Assembly: GCA_000231825.2 (NCBI GenBank)
Contig: JH720330.1
Coordinates: 204,789 to 268,788, forward strand
DNA length: 64,000 bases
Reading direction: 5' to 3'
Source of the DNA: Tetrahymena elliotti 4EA
Taxonomy: Eukaryota; Ciliophora; Oligohymenophorea; Hymenostomatida; Tetrahymenidae
Part shown: positions 24,121 to 36,500 of the stretch, one piece after another
Layout: each line of letters starts with the position of its first letter
Position numbering within the stretch: the stretch's first letter is position 1
Notes under the pieces: generated by a model
Seen by the model: the letters and a program-made list of their open reading frames with translations, nothing else
What the model was told of the DNA's origin: nothing
The model's database searches: none
Translations under genes and position numbers: made by a program

Positions 24121-26014
24121 ATTACAAAGAATAACTAACCAAATATTTTATCTATTTGATAATCAATTAAAACTAAATAGTATGTAGCACCTTTTAAAGA
24201 AATAAATTTTTTAGCAAGTAACATACATTTTAGTTTTCCAAAGAGTCAGATTTATAGATTTAAAGTATAAATTAAGTAAATAATTGCAAAAATCCTTAAC
24301 TTTTTAATTTTTAATACGACATATCTTAATTAAATTCTTTTATTGCATTTTATCAGCGATGCTGTGAGGAATGTATCACAGAAAAATCAAATGAATTTTC
24401 TAGTTTTAATTGATTTTCAAAAGATTCCTAATCTAAATATTTGGGTAAATTGTTCATCAATTTTTTAGAATTCACCAAATCGGAAAAAGAATGCGAAATA
24501 GGAGAAAAATTAGATTGAATTTACTCTTATTCACAAACAAAGAATAAATTTAATTTTCGTAAAGAAAGTTTACATTGATTCATTTAATCATAAATACTAA
24601 TGAACTAATTAACAAATGAGATAAATTAATTATTGTATAAAGTGTATAAATTTTTAATTTACATTTGATATATTTTTAATTAGTTTTTTTTCAGATAATA
24701 TTCACGTCACTTTTCCAAACTTTTTCTTTTTTTAAATTTGATTTAACAACATATTACAGGATTATTTTTTAATTGTCTGTTTAGGATTCTCACAAAAAAA
24801 TATGTAATAAAAGAAAAAAGCACTGCTTAATTTGTAATCATTTGATTGTTAGCATTTAATATTAAAGAGAGCAATACAAATTTTAATTCATTAACATTAT
24901 TCTTGTATAGCCTCAGATTAGTGATTTTATTTACAATTACACCTGTGTTTATCTGTATTAAATTTACATAAGAATTCATATCGAGACAAACTATTTATCA
25001 ATTTATTTATCTGTAAACTGCTGAGAATATTGTCTTCAAGATTAACAAAAGTAGATGATGTCTAAAGTTGTCTTTAATAAAGTATTTTAGCAAAAATTTA
25101 CTTAATTCTATTATTTCTCTCAAATTGCGTTTTACTATTACCATAGTGCTAGTTAGAACATTAATGCTTTTTTAGGTCAGCAGAAAATTACACTTAAAAC
25201 AATAAGATATAATAATTTGAATGTCAGATTTTAGTTTACCACATGCAACCTAAATTAAAGCTACAATTCTTTTGAAATATTTAGAAGCACCAGGGATATT
25301 TAAATCTTAAAAGCTTTTAGTCATAGAAAATTAACTTTATTTAGATGCAATTTATTGAAACAGTGAATTCGGAAAGCTGACTACAAGAAAAGATAGAAAT
25401 TAAATAGCAATTAAGATAGTGGAAGTGGTAGGGTGAATAAGCACTTAATTTTTAGTTAAGGGTATTTTAATAATCAAAGTGTGAGAGATTCTATCTATCT
25501 ACTTAATAAAATTAAGCGCAGCTTAATTTTTTCAATGACAAATACTCTCAGCTTTATAGATAAATGAATGACAAATTAATTAGATTCTTTTTATTCATAC
25601 TTACTTTCCTTTGTTTTTTTACTTGATTTTTAATTAGTTGGCTGGGCTATTAAAATTTTGCATGCAAGTTAACAAATAAAAGTTAATTTGCGATATAAAA
25701 ACTATTGATTTGAATTGGGGAGTGCGAATGAATATACTTCAAATTGAAATTAAATTTTGAACTCAGATTTCATTGCTCATTTCTCAATTAATTTATTAAT
25801 CAACCAAAATTCTCCCTAATGATTTATATGCACATTTATTTATTAGCATCTATAAAATTAAGTTTCAAACAGAATTTCGACCTGATGGTGTAAATTAAAA
25901 AGTGTTTACGAATAACTGTGAATTTGATATAATTTAATCCAAACAAAAAAAATCAAAAGCAACAAAAAAATCACAAATTTAATTTAATCAAATCAACATA
26001 ATATTAAATAAGCA
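24121..26014. other. Spacer upstream of the 26.0 kb gene
   Basis: No gene could be supported. Some sub-stretches (about 24340-24400, 25380-25500) have more G+C than typical spacer and may be further decayed coding sequence. The last 80 bases before 26015 are A-rich with short CAA and AAATCA runs, typical of a ciliate 5' leader. Confidence 0.4.
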
Positions 26015-26449
26015 ATGAGCCTCAAAATGGAATTATCTATGGACTCAAACTCTTCCAAGAGCTCCAACTACTACCATGAAGTCTATGAAGATTTCAGAAG
26101 ACAAGCTTTGGACTTTTATGGTTCCGAAACCTCTTAAAATCTTCTCTCCACCGATGTTGAGAAATGCCTTAAAAAGAGAGCTGATGCCTTTATCAACAAA
26201 GAAAGAAAGTCTCTCTTCTTATTCCCCTGCATCAACGATCTCTCTAATGTCCCTGATGATGATGATGAACCCAGCATCCCCTAAAGATGTTTGGAAAGTC
26301 TCTTTGGCAGCAAGGTCAAGGTTAGCTTGAGCAGAAGAAGCAGTGATGCTGATTCTACTAGCTCTTAAGAAATAAAAGACTTATCCTCTATTGTTCAATC
26401 AAAATAAGCTCTTTACAGAAAAAACCAAGAATCTTAAGATTCTTTCTGA
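26015..26449 (+). CDS. Short acidic/Ser-rich protein, 144 aa, strongly biased codon use
   Basis: A single-exon frame from ATG at 26015 to TGA at 26447-26449 (145 codons, TAA = Gln at several sites). The protein starts MSLKMELSMDSNSSKSSNYY, then a helical segment (YHEVYEDFRRQALDFYGSE), a basic part (EKCLKKRADAFINKERKS), an acidic run of four Asp in PDDDDEPSIP, and a Ser/Lys-rich tail ending QESQDSF. No signal peptide, membrane helix or known motif was seen. Codon choice (TCC, CTC, AAG, GCC, ATC, CCC) gives roughly 40% G+C, far above the surroundings, as in very highly expressed ciliate genes. The A-rich leader supports this ATG. The family is not recognised. Confidence 0.8.
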
Positions 26450-29400
26450 ATATTAATTAATTAAATAACGAGTTATACTAATTTTGAAAAAACATACTAC
26501 TTTTGAGGAAATTTCATTTGAAAAATCTTTCATTTCAACTGCTATCCAAAACTAAATTGACAAAATACTTATTTGGCTGATAATAACTGCTGAGAAGAGA
26601 TTCAGATTACAATTAATTCTTATTTACACAAACAACTTTAAATTAATGATGATTAATTACTACTAATTTAGATATAAAAGAAATACATTAATTATTATCA
26701 CAAACACCACTTCTTTTTAAAACTCCTGTTGCATGTGCGATTTCACTGAAAAGTAAATGCAAATAGGAAATAAAATAAAATAAAAACAAAGTATTCAGAA
26801 TTTAGTTAAATACTAACCTTATTAACAAATTTATTTAAAATATAAAAATTCATTTAACCAATACTATTTATTTATAAACATTTTGTACTTAATTTATATA
26901 CACATGTATATTAATCCCTTTTAATAATTTAATAATAATCAATCATAACTCATCTTTTCAACATCTATTTCTAATATGGTTCTTTTTTCCCTCATAATAA
27001 ATAAAAAAATCTGATTTATTATTTGCTAAATTTCTTTTCCTTTGCTATGGCATTGGGTTATCATCCATCCATTTTATTTTTGTTGCCATGAAATAAATTA
27101 CTCAAATATTAAGATTATCTATTTATAGTAAATTTAAAAATTAGGTATTTTTACAAGTGATACAATAAAAAACTTCTTAAAATAGCTTTTATTAATTCAA
27201 AACCTTCAATTTCCCCTTAAAATATTATTTATTCTGGTGATTATTATTATAATATTCAAATTATTCGGTCTTAGTTAAAACGAATCATAATAACAAATTA
27301 CATGAGTCCTCGAATAAAAATTCCAAATAAGCTAACGATTAAATTATTCAAAAAAAAAAAGCACTAGCTTAACTTTGATATTTAGTGATGTTTTCAAATT
27401 AAAAAGTTATAAGAACTTGTATAATTTTAAAATATACCAGGTTTTAAGTTAAACTAGCTAGGTCTGTTTATTTATTTTTCTTGACTAAATTTTATTAACC
27501 TCAATGATAAGTCTGATATGCTTTTAAAAAATTTAAAAACACATTCTCTCTAATTAACAATGAAAATTAATAATAAAATAGAAGGAAAATAAAAACTAAG
27601 GAGAATCAATCAATCCATCAATAAATATTTTGGCAATAAAAGCTTAATCAAAAAATAAAGAAATAAGTAAGACTTTCTCAATTTAAGAGAGTAAATAATT
27701 TATTTCTTCCCAGAATAAATAAAATAGCCATTAACTCTCATCTTAAAATCACAAATTTTTTAATAATTACTATTTTGAAATGTAACGCTCTTCATGTAGA
27801 CCTTTATTATTTGAAGTAATTTACCTTTTTAAAAAGAGTAAAATCTCTCCATTATATAAAGTTTATTAATAAAAATAAGCATATTTTAGCTTTTAATTGG
27901 TTAACAATTAGTTCTATCAATAAAGTAATACCAATTTAATAAAAAACTAACTTTATATTCAAATCTATCTATAATATATATAAAACTCCAATAATATCCT
28001 GTAAAAATAGTTTGTATTGAGGGAAAAAAGATAAGTTTCCTAATAAAATGACCAATCACTATTTTTATCATTTTTCCTTAAGAATAACTTGATGTATTTA
28101 TCTTAAATATACAACCTTACTTTTATTATTTTTAGGTTTATATTCCAAATTATCACTTTTATAGAATCTATATTCTATAATTCTAACAAACGTGTTTGAG
28201 TTATTGAATAGTATGAAGGGATAACAAAGCATTTCTAGAGTTTTAGTTATAAAAACTAACTAAAATTATAATATTTTTCTTTACAACAAAAACTAAATAC
28301 ATAATAAAGAATTACTTATTTAAAAATATATCTTACTCTTTAAGACTCATGTGATAGTTTTAATAAAATGCAAATCAATCTCAAAAAAGCTTTAACAAAT
28401 ACAAAATATTTTTTTAATTTAAAAAAAGTTAGCTTACAGATAATCTTAATAGGATTAATATTTTTTTTCCTATAGAATTTTGATACATTGATAGAGAGAG
28501 TTAGTAAAAAAATAGGTTGACATTAGAGTTGTGGGGAATAATTAAATAAAGAAAATTTTATAATTTGCTTTATGATCATACAAAGTAATATATTTAATTA
28601 TTTAAAAGTTTATTTGTTCATCATTAAATCCATTTAATTTATGAATATCAAAAGCTAATTATTATTATAAAAAAAAGTTATTCGGGTATTTAATAAAAAA
28701 AGGGAGCAAATATTTACATCATTTTTATATTTTCATTATTTATTTATTATTTTTTTCGACTAGAAAAAAATTATGTTTACATTTTTTATAGAACAAATTT
28801 TATGGAATAAATGTAAGTTTACAATCATCTTAGTTGAAATGCTTATACTTTTTTATCAATAAAAATGCTTTTTTCTTATATTTTAGGCTTTTTTACTAGA
28901 GTCTCTTTTAATTTAAGTAAGGTTGATTATTATCCATTTATTTGAGATGTGTTTAAAAGAAATCATCTTCGTTTGAGTTTTTTTGGAATATGATCTTAAT
29001 TTTTTATTCCAGCTCTTGGATAGTTAAAGAGTTTTTTGTTATTTCTACTCACTTATTGATTCCATCTTTATTTGCAATTTAAAATTTGTATTCCTGAATA
29101 TTTTTGGTCTCTTATTATAAAAGAAAATAGGATAAAATTAATATTTTCAACTCTTATGAATATTTTTTTCAATAATTTTCACAAAATCTTAAAAGATAAA
29201 TATCAGTACTAAACAATATAAAGTCAAATCTTTACAAATAATTTTGCTAACTAAAAACAAAAAGATATTATGCAAAAGCAAATGAATTTAAAAACTATTA
29301 ATTAACAAAATTCAAAAAAATAGATATTCTTTGTTTCAAATATCTAATAAATATTTATAAAATTCACAAAAAAGAAACCTTTTTATCATTTATTCGTCAA

Positions 29401-30590
29401 TTTTACTCATCAATTTTTTAGTAAACTATCCTTAAAATGTGTCCTATTTATAATTCTTATCAAATATAACATTCTACTATATTCTAAAGGTATCAATTAA
29501 TTTTGTTACTCTACATATCAGATAGTATAAAGATATAAAGATTTATTTTTTTTTGTATAATTTACTTTCTTAACTTCTAATCTCAAAGCATGACTCTGAT
29601 CTTGAAAAAAACTATCATTTTTAAAAAATTAAATTAAAAATATAAGTGTAATCATTCTCAAATAAAATTTGACATAGTAATCTTCATTAAATAATTTATA
29701 AAAGAATGAATACCTTACCTTAGTCTCGAAAATTTTTTCATTCTAGTTGCTTCACTTACAATGGAAATTAGATTATTAATTTAAATAAAATTAGTAATAG
29801 TTAATCTTCTTTTTCCTAATTAATGAAATAAAAATATGATTTACTTAATCTTAACTCTGGGATATTTCCCAATTTTTTTCAAGATAAGTTATTCTCAAGT
29901 ATTTAACACTCAAGTCAAACAAAAAATTTACTTTCCATTGTTTAAAAATATTTTCTATAATACTACTAACAAAATGTAATATGGAAGAATAAAATTCTTA
30001 AAAAATACATAAATTTTTGCTATTTTAATTTTTAATTGAAGTGATTACAATTCCCAAATGAATCTGAATCAGTAACTAAAAAATATTTAATGATTACAAA
30101 GCCATTTAGCCTTTACACTACCACATAGAAATACATGCAGTTATTTTATACTAATCATGATTAAAAAAGATACACAAAAATGGGTTTTTAAATTAACAGA
30201 AAATTGTCTAATTAAATTAAAAATAAAAATGAAAAGAAAAGAAGAACAGTAAGGAAGCAATGTATTTTTGGGTAAGTAAGATATAAATTATAATATGAAA
30301 ATGCAAAGCATTACAATATCTTTAGAAAATTTTTTATTAATTATTTTATAATTACAAATAAAGTTGCCAATTAGCTCTAATAAAAAGTTTTTATTTATTT
30401 TTTTATCCATAAACGCCTTCTTATTTTAATTTATTCTATTTCTACTTTGATTTTTTTGTTCCTAATTCTTTTTGAAATAAGTAAAAAAGATAAAGATTGG
30501 CTGGCTCATTTTGATATTTTCTATCTTAATTATTTTGGATAAATTTTTAATTTTTATTTATTTAAATATAGAAAGAAGATTGATTGCTCC
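26450..30590. other. AT-rich spacer
   Basis: This is mostly very AT-rich sequence between the short gene at 26.0 kb and the 3' end of the dynein gene. A weak plus-strand frame rich in Leu/Phe/Ile around 28870-29270 is broken by two TGAs. It may be a decayed membrane-protein fragment or chance; it is not called. No RNA genes or repeats were recognised. Confidence 0.45.
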
Positions 30591-33500
30591 TCAATCATCA
30601 AGTTATGTTAGAGCAGCTACACCCCTCTTTATCCAATGCTTAGGCTAATGCTCTTATGCTATCGGCAAATACATACTCATAACATAATTAGTTGAGTGAC
30701 CAGTTGTGCTAAGTGTACCAGCTCTACGAGATGTCTTATAAACAGGACATTCATATACCTATTTTTAAAGAAATTAATAATTAAAATCCATTTTAAAGCC
30801 AAATTAGTTACTGTTTTATCATTATCATAATCTCTTCTCTCTTCTGTAGGTAATAACCAGATATAAGGAGCCTTTGAACTCAAAACCTTTGGCAAAGATT
30901 CGTCTAATACCTTTTTTGTTAATTAAAACTTACTTAGTAAACGGAATTTATTAGAAATTTATTTCCCCCCTCTCTTTACATATAATAACAAAACCAAAAG
31001 AATTAAAACGAATACTCAAAAGTACAAAAAAATTTTGTTCTTTTATTTTAGCTGTTTGCTTTTTTTATTAAATGAAGTTTTTGATTGAGGATTTGTGTTT
31101 TTCGAATAAGTTTGAATATCATTTTTTTATATTCATAATTTAGAATATTTTTGAGATTTTAATTAAATTTTTTACTTGTTTTTCATTATTCCACCTTGCT
31201 CCTTCAAAGAAGAGACCATATACATAGCAACCATCTTATGGAGCTACAGTAACATCATATTCTTTACTTCCATCTTTGATGACAAAGAAATCGAAAGAAA
31301 GAGTATCAATAGGTATTTTATACTATTTTAAAGTTTTTATTTTTAAATGATTTTATTAAAATTTAAATTAAAAATCTACTTTTCTAGCAAAATTTTAAAG
31401 TGTTCCAGTTAAGAAAGACTATGTGAAGAAAAAGCCAGAAATCCAGAAGCTAGGAGGAGCTCCTTTTTGAATCCATTCATCCATTTCTTTCAATCTGTCG
31501 CAGAAATCATTTATCCAAGAACCAAGTGGTTTAAGTGATGGATAAGATACCTAATAAATATGAAAGTTAATATTAGTTTTGTTAAAGGGAGTAATGGCAA
31601 TAGTTGAAATTTGATAAAACTTGAAAAAGGTTGAGCAATTAAAAGCTTTTTAATTTAGTTTTATTAGATATTTGTAAGCCTGGAGCAAAAATTGTATGTA
31701 TTTTTAGTATTAATGAAGTTGAAAGCTCTAAAATAACTTTGGCTATTTTTTTGTGGTTAATTTAAATCATAAATGTCTGAATAAGAAAAACTCATGCAAC
31801 TTAATTTATTTTACATTATTCTTTAATGGATAAATAAAAAATAAAATGATTGGAGTTTTTCGAGTAGTACAGCTATCACTAAAATTGATTGCTCAGAAAA
31901 TTTTCAATTTCTTACTGAATTAGATTTTTAGGACTTTAATAATTTATAGCCACTAATATTAATAAGTCTAAATTGATTGATTTTATGTTTTATTAGTTTA
32001 TTCAATCAGTAAAAAATAAATGATGTAAATAATTAAATTAATTGTAACTGATTATTTTGCTTTTTATCCAGTTTAACTTTCTAAATTGATTAAAAAATTC
32101 TTTATGAGAAGATTAATCATTTTCCTCAATAATTGTGAAGATTTAAATTTTGAAAAAAATTGTAAAAGCTTTCATAACGAAATTGTATTTATTTTTTAAA
32201 ATGAAAATTTCATGATTAATTGAGATTGAAATTTAAGTTTATTCTTCATTTTGTGATTGTAAATAGCAGAAAAAAAAATGTTGAATATTAAAATGTATCT
32301 ATTTTTTTATTTTAATTAAAATTTTTATGTTATTACCTTGTGCCAAATATCAGGTACTTTGTTATCGAAAACACTATTGAAAACTTCTTCTAAATCTGAA
32401 GACATGACTAGCAAACCATCAATAGCCTTTCCAACATTTACCAAACTTACTTTGACAGTATTAAGAAGCTTATTGAATCTTAATTTTTAATTACAATAAA
32501 TCTCGTTAACAAAAAAGATCATATATTTATAAAAATTAAACCTGATAAGTTCCTGTTGTAAAACTGTGTTCATTGATTCTTCATAGGAAACAGGATGCTT
32601 TAAACTAGCTTATTCTACATCAAATAGTGGGGGTAGTTTTTATTACAGTTCTTTGATTTTATCCTTTATTATTTCTTCAGCACTTTTACCTGATCCACCA
32701 GCTTTTTTTAAGTTAATATTATTTTAATACAAAATTTTTAACTTGAATAAACATTTTTTCTATTAAATTGATTAGAAAATATTACTAGAACGGGGAAGGA
32801 GCGAGAGTACAGTATTACAAATAAAGTTAGTTTCAATAATGGCTGAAGTAATTGCAGCATTTGGATGCATTCCAAATATTTCAGTTGGGTCGTTTCTATC
32901 CATAGATTATATGTATTCTTAGAATGAAGGAACATCTGTTACAGGAGGTACATAAAATTTACCACTTTCAGAGAACTATTTTAAATTTAAAGTTAAATTG
33001 ATTGAAAAAATTAAGGAATTTATAATTTGATTTATTACCTTGTATTCTTCATCTAAAATTTCAGGTGTATAGAAATCTCTCAAAATAATTTTAATTAGTC
33101 TTCTATCTTTAGGATCTGTGACTCTACCACCATAATTGGCCTCTGCCACCATATAATTAAGTGCTTCGTAAGGAATTTCATCATATTTATTCAAGAATTC
33201 CTTCAATTATTGTAAAGAAATCTAAAAATCAGCAACTGTAAACTCATATGGGATATTCCAACCTAGAGGTCCATATTTTCTCCTGTAATAAATATAATAA
33301 AATTTTATGTTTTTTTCTATTTGGATAGATTTTATTCAATTTATTATTTTTTTAAATTACCTTTCAAGGATAAGAGCATGGAAGAAAGCTAAACCGAAAC
33401 ATAATTTTTTAAGTTCTGCAGGTTTAGAATTAGTATCAAAATCTTAGTTCTTAAATGAGGCATAAGTTCTCTATAAATTATTTTTAAGTCCTCTGGGTGG

Positions 33501-36500
33501 TTCATAAGTCATTTTTATACCTTTCATCAAAATAGAAGGAGGGAACACATCTGAAGGCATTGATGTGAGCCATATCCTGAATTCCTATTTTTAAAACATT
33601 TATTAATTTTTGAGTTTAAAAGAAATCAACATTCAATTAAAATTTTAATATTTTACTCTGTCCACATCTTCAGGATATGTTTCTAAAATTTTTTCAAGTC
33701 TTGGCATAAAGGAAGGTGCAAGATGGCAATTTTAGAGTAAAACCCAACTTCCATCTTAGTAAGCAGCTCTTATTGACTTTTCAGCTAACTCTCCTTAGCC
33801 TTAACCAAGAGATATTTATTTGAATCTATCTGTTTGAATTCCAAGTTTTGTAGCTAGAGTATTAATTTCAATACGAGGATCAGCGCCTGGTGATAAAATA
33901 AATATCATAGGCTTATCAAAACGAGAGTCTAAATAAGTCTAGTCTAAGTTGAATGGAGGAGGCTATATAAAATTTATAGTTTTTTATAATTATTAAAGAT
34001 GTAAAAAAATTACCTAAATGTATTATTCAGACATTTCTGAGATAATAAGTTTTTATACTGCCTTCGAGAATTTATCAGGGAATAAAGCTCGAATAATTAT
34101 AAGCTATAAGATTAAAAAGAAAATGTTAATCTAGAGGGAACAAATAAAATTAAAGAAAAAATACCTTTGAGTAATAATGTAAATTCTAAGCTATTGTTCC
34201 AGGGAATTCCTCTTCGTATGGAGTTTCGTGCTCATTTAGTTTTTTATAATGATCGATATGGTGCTCAAACTCTTTAATAAAGCCATGGAATTATGGTAAT
34301 ACTGAATCAGCTTCGTTTAGGATGCACCATGCTTTGTTAGAGAGCCAAGATTATGCTTTTTATGGCATTTAGTGATCACAATTAGTCCAAGTACCTCCAA
34401 CCATAAGGAATCTTATAGTTTAGGAATTAATTTTTTTCTCAATTTCTAAAATTTTCATGCACATTAAGAAGGAGAAAATTAATTTGTCCTTTTCGAGCAA
34501 ACTTCTGCATATACTCTCATAAAGCAAAATCTAGAATTGCTAAATGATGTTTTTGCTTCTATTTTCTTTATTATCCTTTGCAGGAGCAGCTGTCTTAATA
34601 CCTTTTAAGAACAATTCTATGTAAAATTCTAATGACCATTAGTATGTTGGTTCAATTAAAGCTAAATCTAATACAACAAAGTACAAGTTTGCAACTCTTT
34701 TACCTAATTCCTTAAATGAATTTCTTGTTTGATTATATAATTCTCTATCGTTTTCCTAACGCTTCAATTTATCTTAAATTTCTATGTTATCTTTCTTAGA
34801 TTGTTGTAATTGTTCAATAAGTTTTTCATCATCCAATAAATTACCAGTGGATTCGAACAACATTTGAAGAATCTTTTTAATAAAAAGTTAAATTAAATAA
34901 ATTTCATAATTATTCTTAAATAAAAATTTAAAAACTTTCTAATAACAATAAATTAAAGCATACCATATCTTCAGTATGTTTTTATCTTTCTTTATTTTGG
35001 AAGAATTCAACAATATTCTTTTCTCTAATTTAATCACGATGAGGATCTTCTTGTTTTACAGTTATATTAAGCATTTGATCTTCAAGCCCTTCTGGTGTGA
35101 CCTAGAAATTCAATAAAGTGACTTTAACACAAATCTCAGGAGGATAATGAGGTCTAGGATATTTAGTTGTAACGTAGAAGCGGAAACCTTCATGATATTC
35201 AATTTGCTTATCCATAAACTTCATAGTATAGCTACTACCTTTCTTAGTAAGCTTTTTAAGTAAAACGGATTCATAAAGAGAATCAATATTTTCACTAACG
35301 TTTTCTAATAAAACTGGAGTACCTAAAGGAATACAATTTTCCAATTTAAGCAAAACATTTTTAGAATCGGAATTAGGATTGAAAATAAGAAGCTTTTCAC
35401 CTTCTAATTTTTTAATCCAATTATTAGCCTGAATTTAAGGATCAATCATCAAAGGCCATCTTTGTGAGTTATTTAAAATGATAGCATTATCAATAGAAAA
35501 TGAATCATTTGGAAGCTTTATTATTTTTAAAAAAATGAATAAATATTTGGGGTATAGAAATATTAAATTTACTGAATATTTGTCTGTCCATTGACCAATT
35601 GTAATGGGATCACATAAAATTTTTTATAAGGAATAGTCATTAGAGAATTTAATTTTGTATTTAAGAAGTAAATCCTTCCAGCTTTGAATTGCTTCTTCTC
35701 TATAAGCTATAGGGAAAGCACCTAAATAAGCAATAATACCTGAAGACAAAACACAATCACCAATAACGCTTGTGCTTTCTTCTCTGTTTGAAATAGCCTT
35801 TTGCTTCCAAGAATTTTTTTCTCCACCTAATCCATTAATTAATTTCTCTGCTCTATCTAATTAGATTTCACATTTAGTAACCTACAAAATATAATTCATG
35901 ATTAATAATATAAATAAAAAATTTATAATTTTACTTCAGCTTAAAGCTCTTCTTTTTCACGTTTTGCAATGTCATACTCATTCTGTAGCTTAGCAAGTAA
36001 ATCAAGGACTTCTTACAAAGCAGCTTTCTTTACATTTAAAATTTCCTCAGCTTAGCGGAGATCTATTTCTGCTTTTTCTAATTGCTTCTTTTTAGGTTCA
36101 ACGATTAAAAGTGCATCATATGTTTGTACAACAGCTCTAATCCATTTTGAAAGATTACCAGCAGCAATAGAAGCATTAAAAATTTTATCTTCATCAAATA
36201 AAGGGTTGTTGATAAATTACTTTAATTACTCAACCTTTACAGGATTCATAGCACGAATTTTAGAATCATCGAACTCTTTTACTCTTGAAAGTAATTTGTC
36301 ATTTAAAAGCTTCTTTTTAGAATAATCCCAGAAATCTTTTTTCTTTTCAATAGCACCTGGAGCTATAGGTACAGATTTAACAAATTAATCTTCATCAAAG
36401 GCATAGCAAAGACCTTCAAAAACTAAAACTACAGAGGCAGAAGCATTTTAGATAGTTTTCAAAAAGGTAATATCATCCTTACTAATCTTTGCTAACACTT

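Noticed and set aside
26076..26330. Plus-strand 84-codon frame inside the 26.0 kb gene
   Set aside because: It is an out-of-frame shadow. The frame starting at 26015 runs the full length with TAA as Gln and ends at a TGA.
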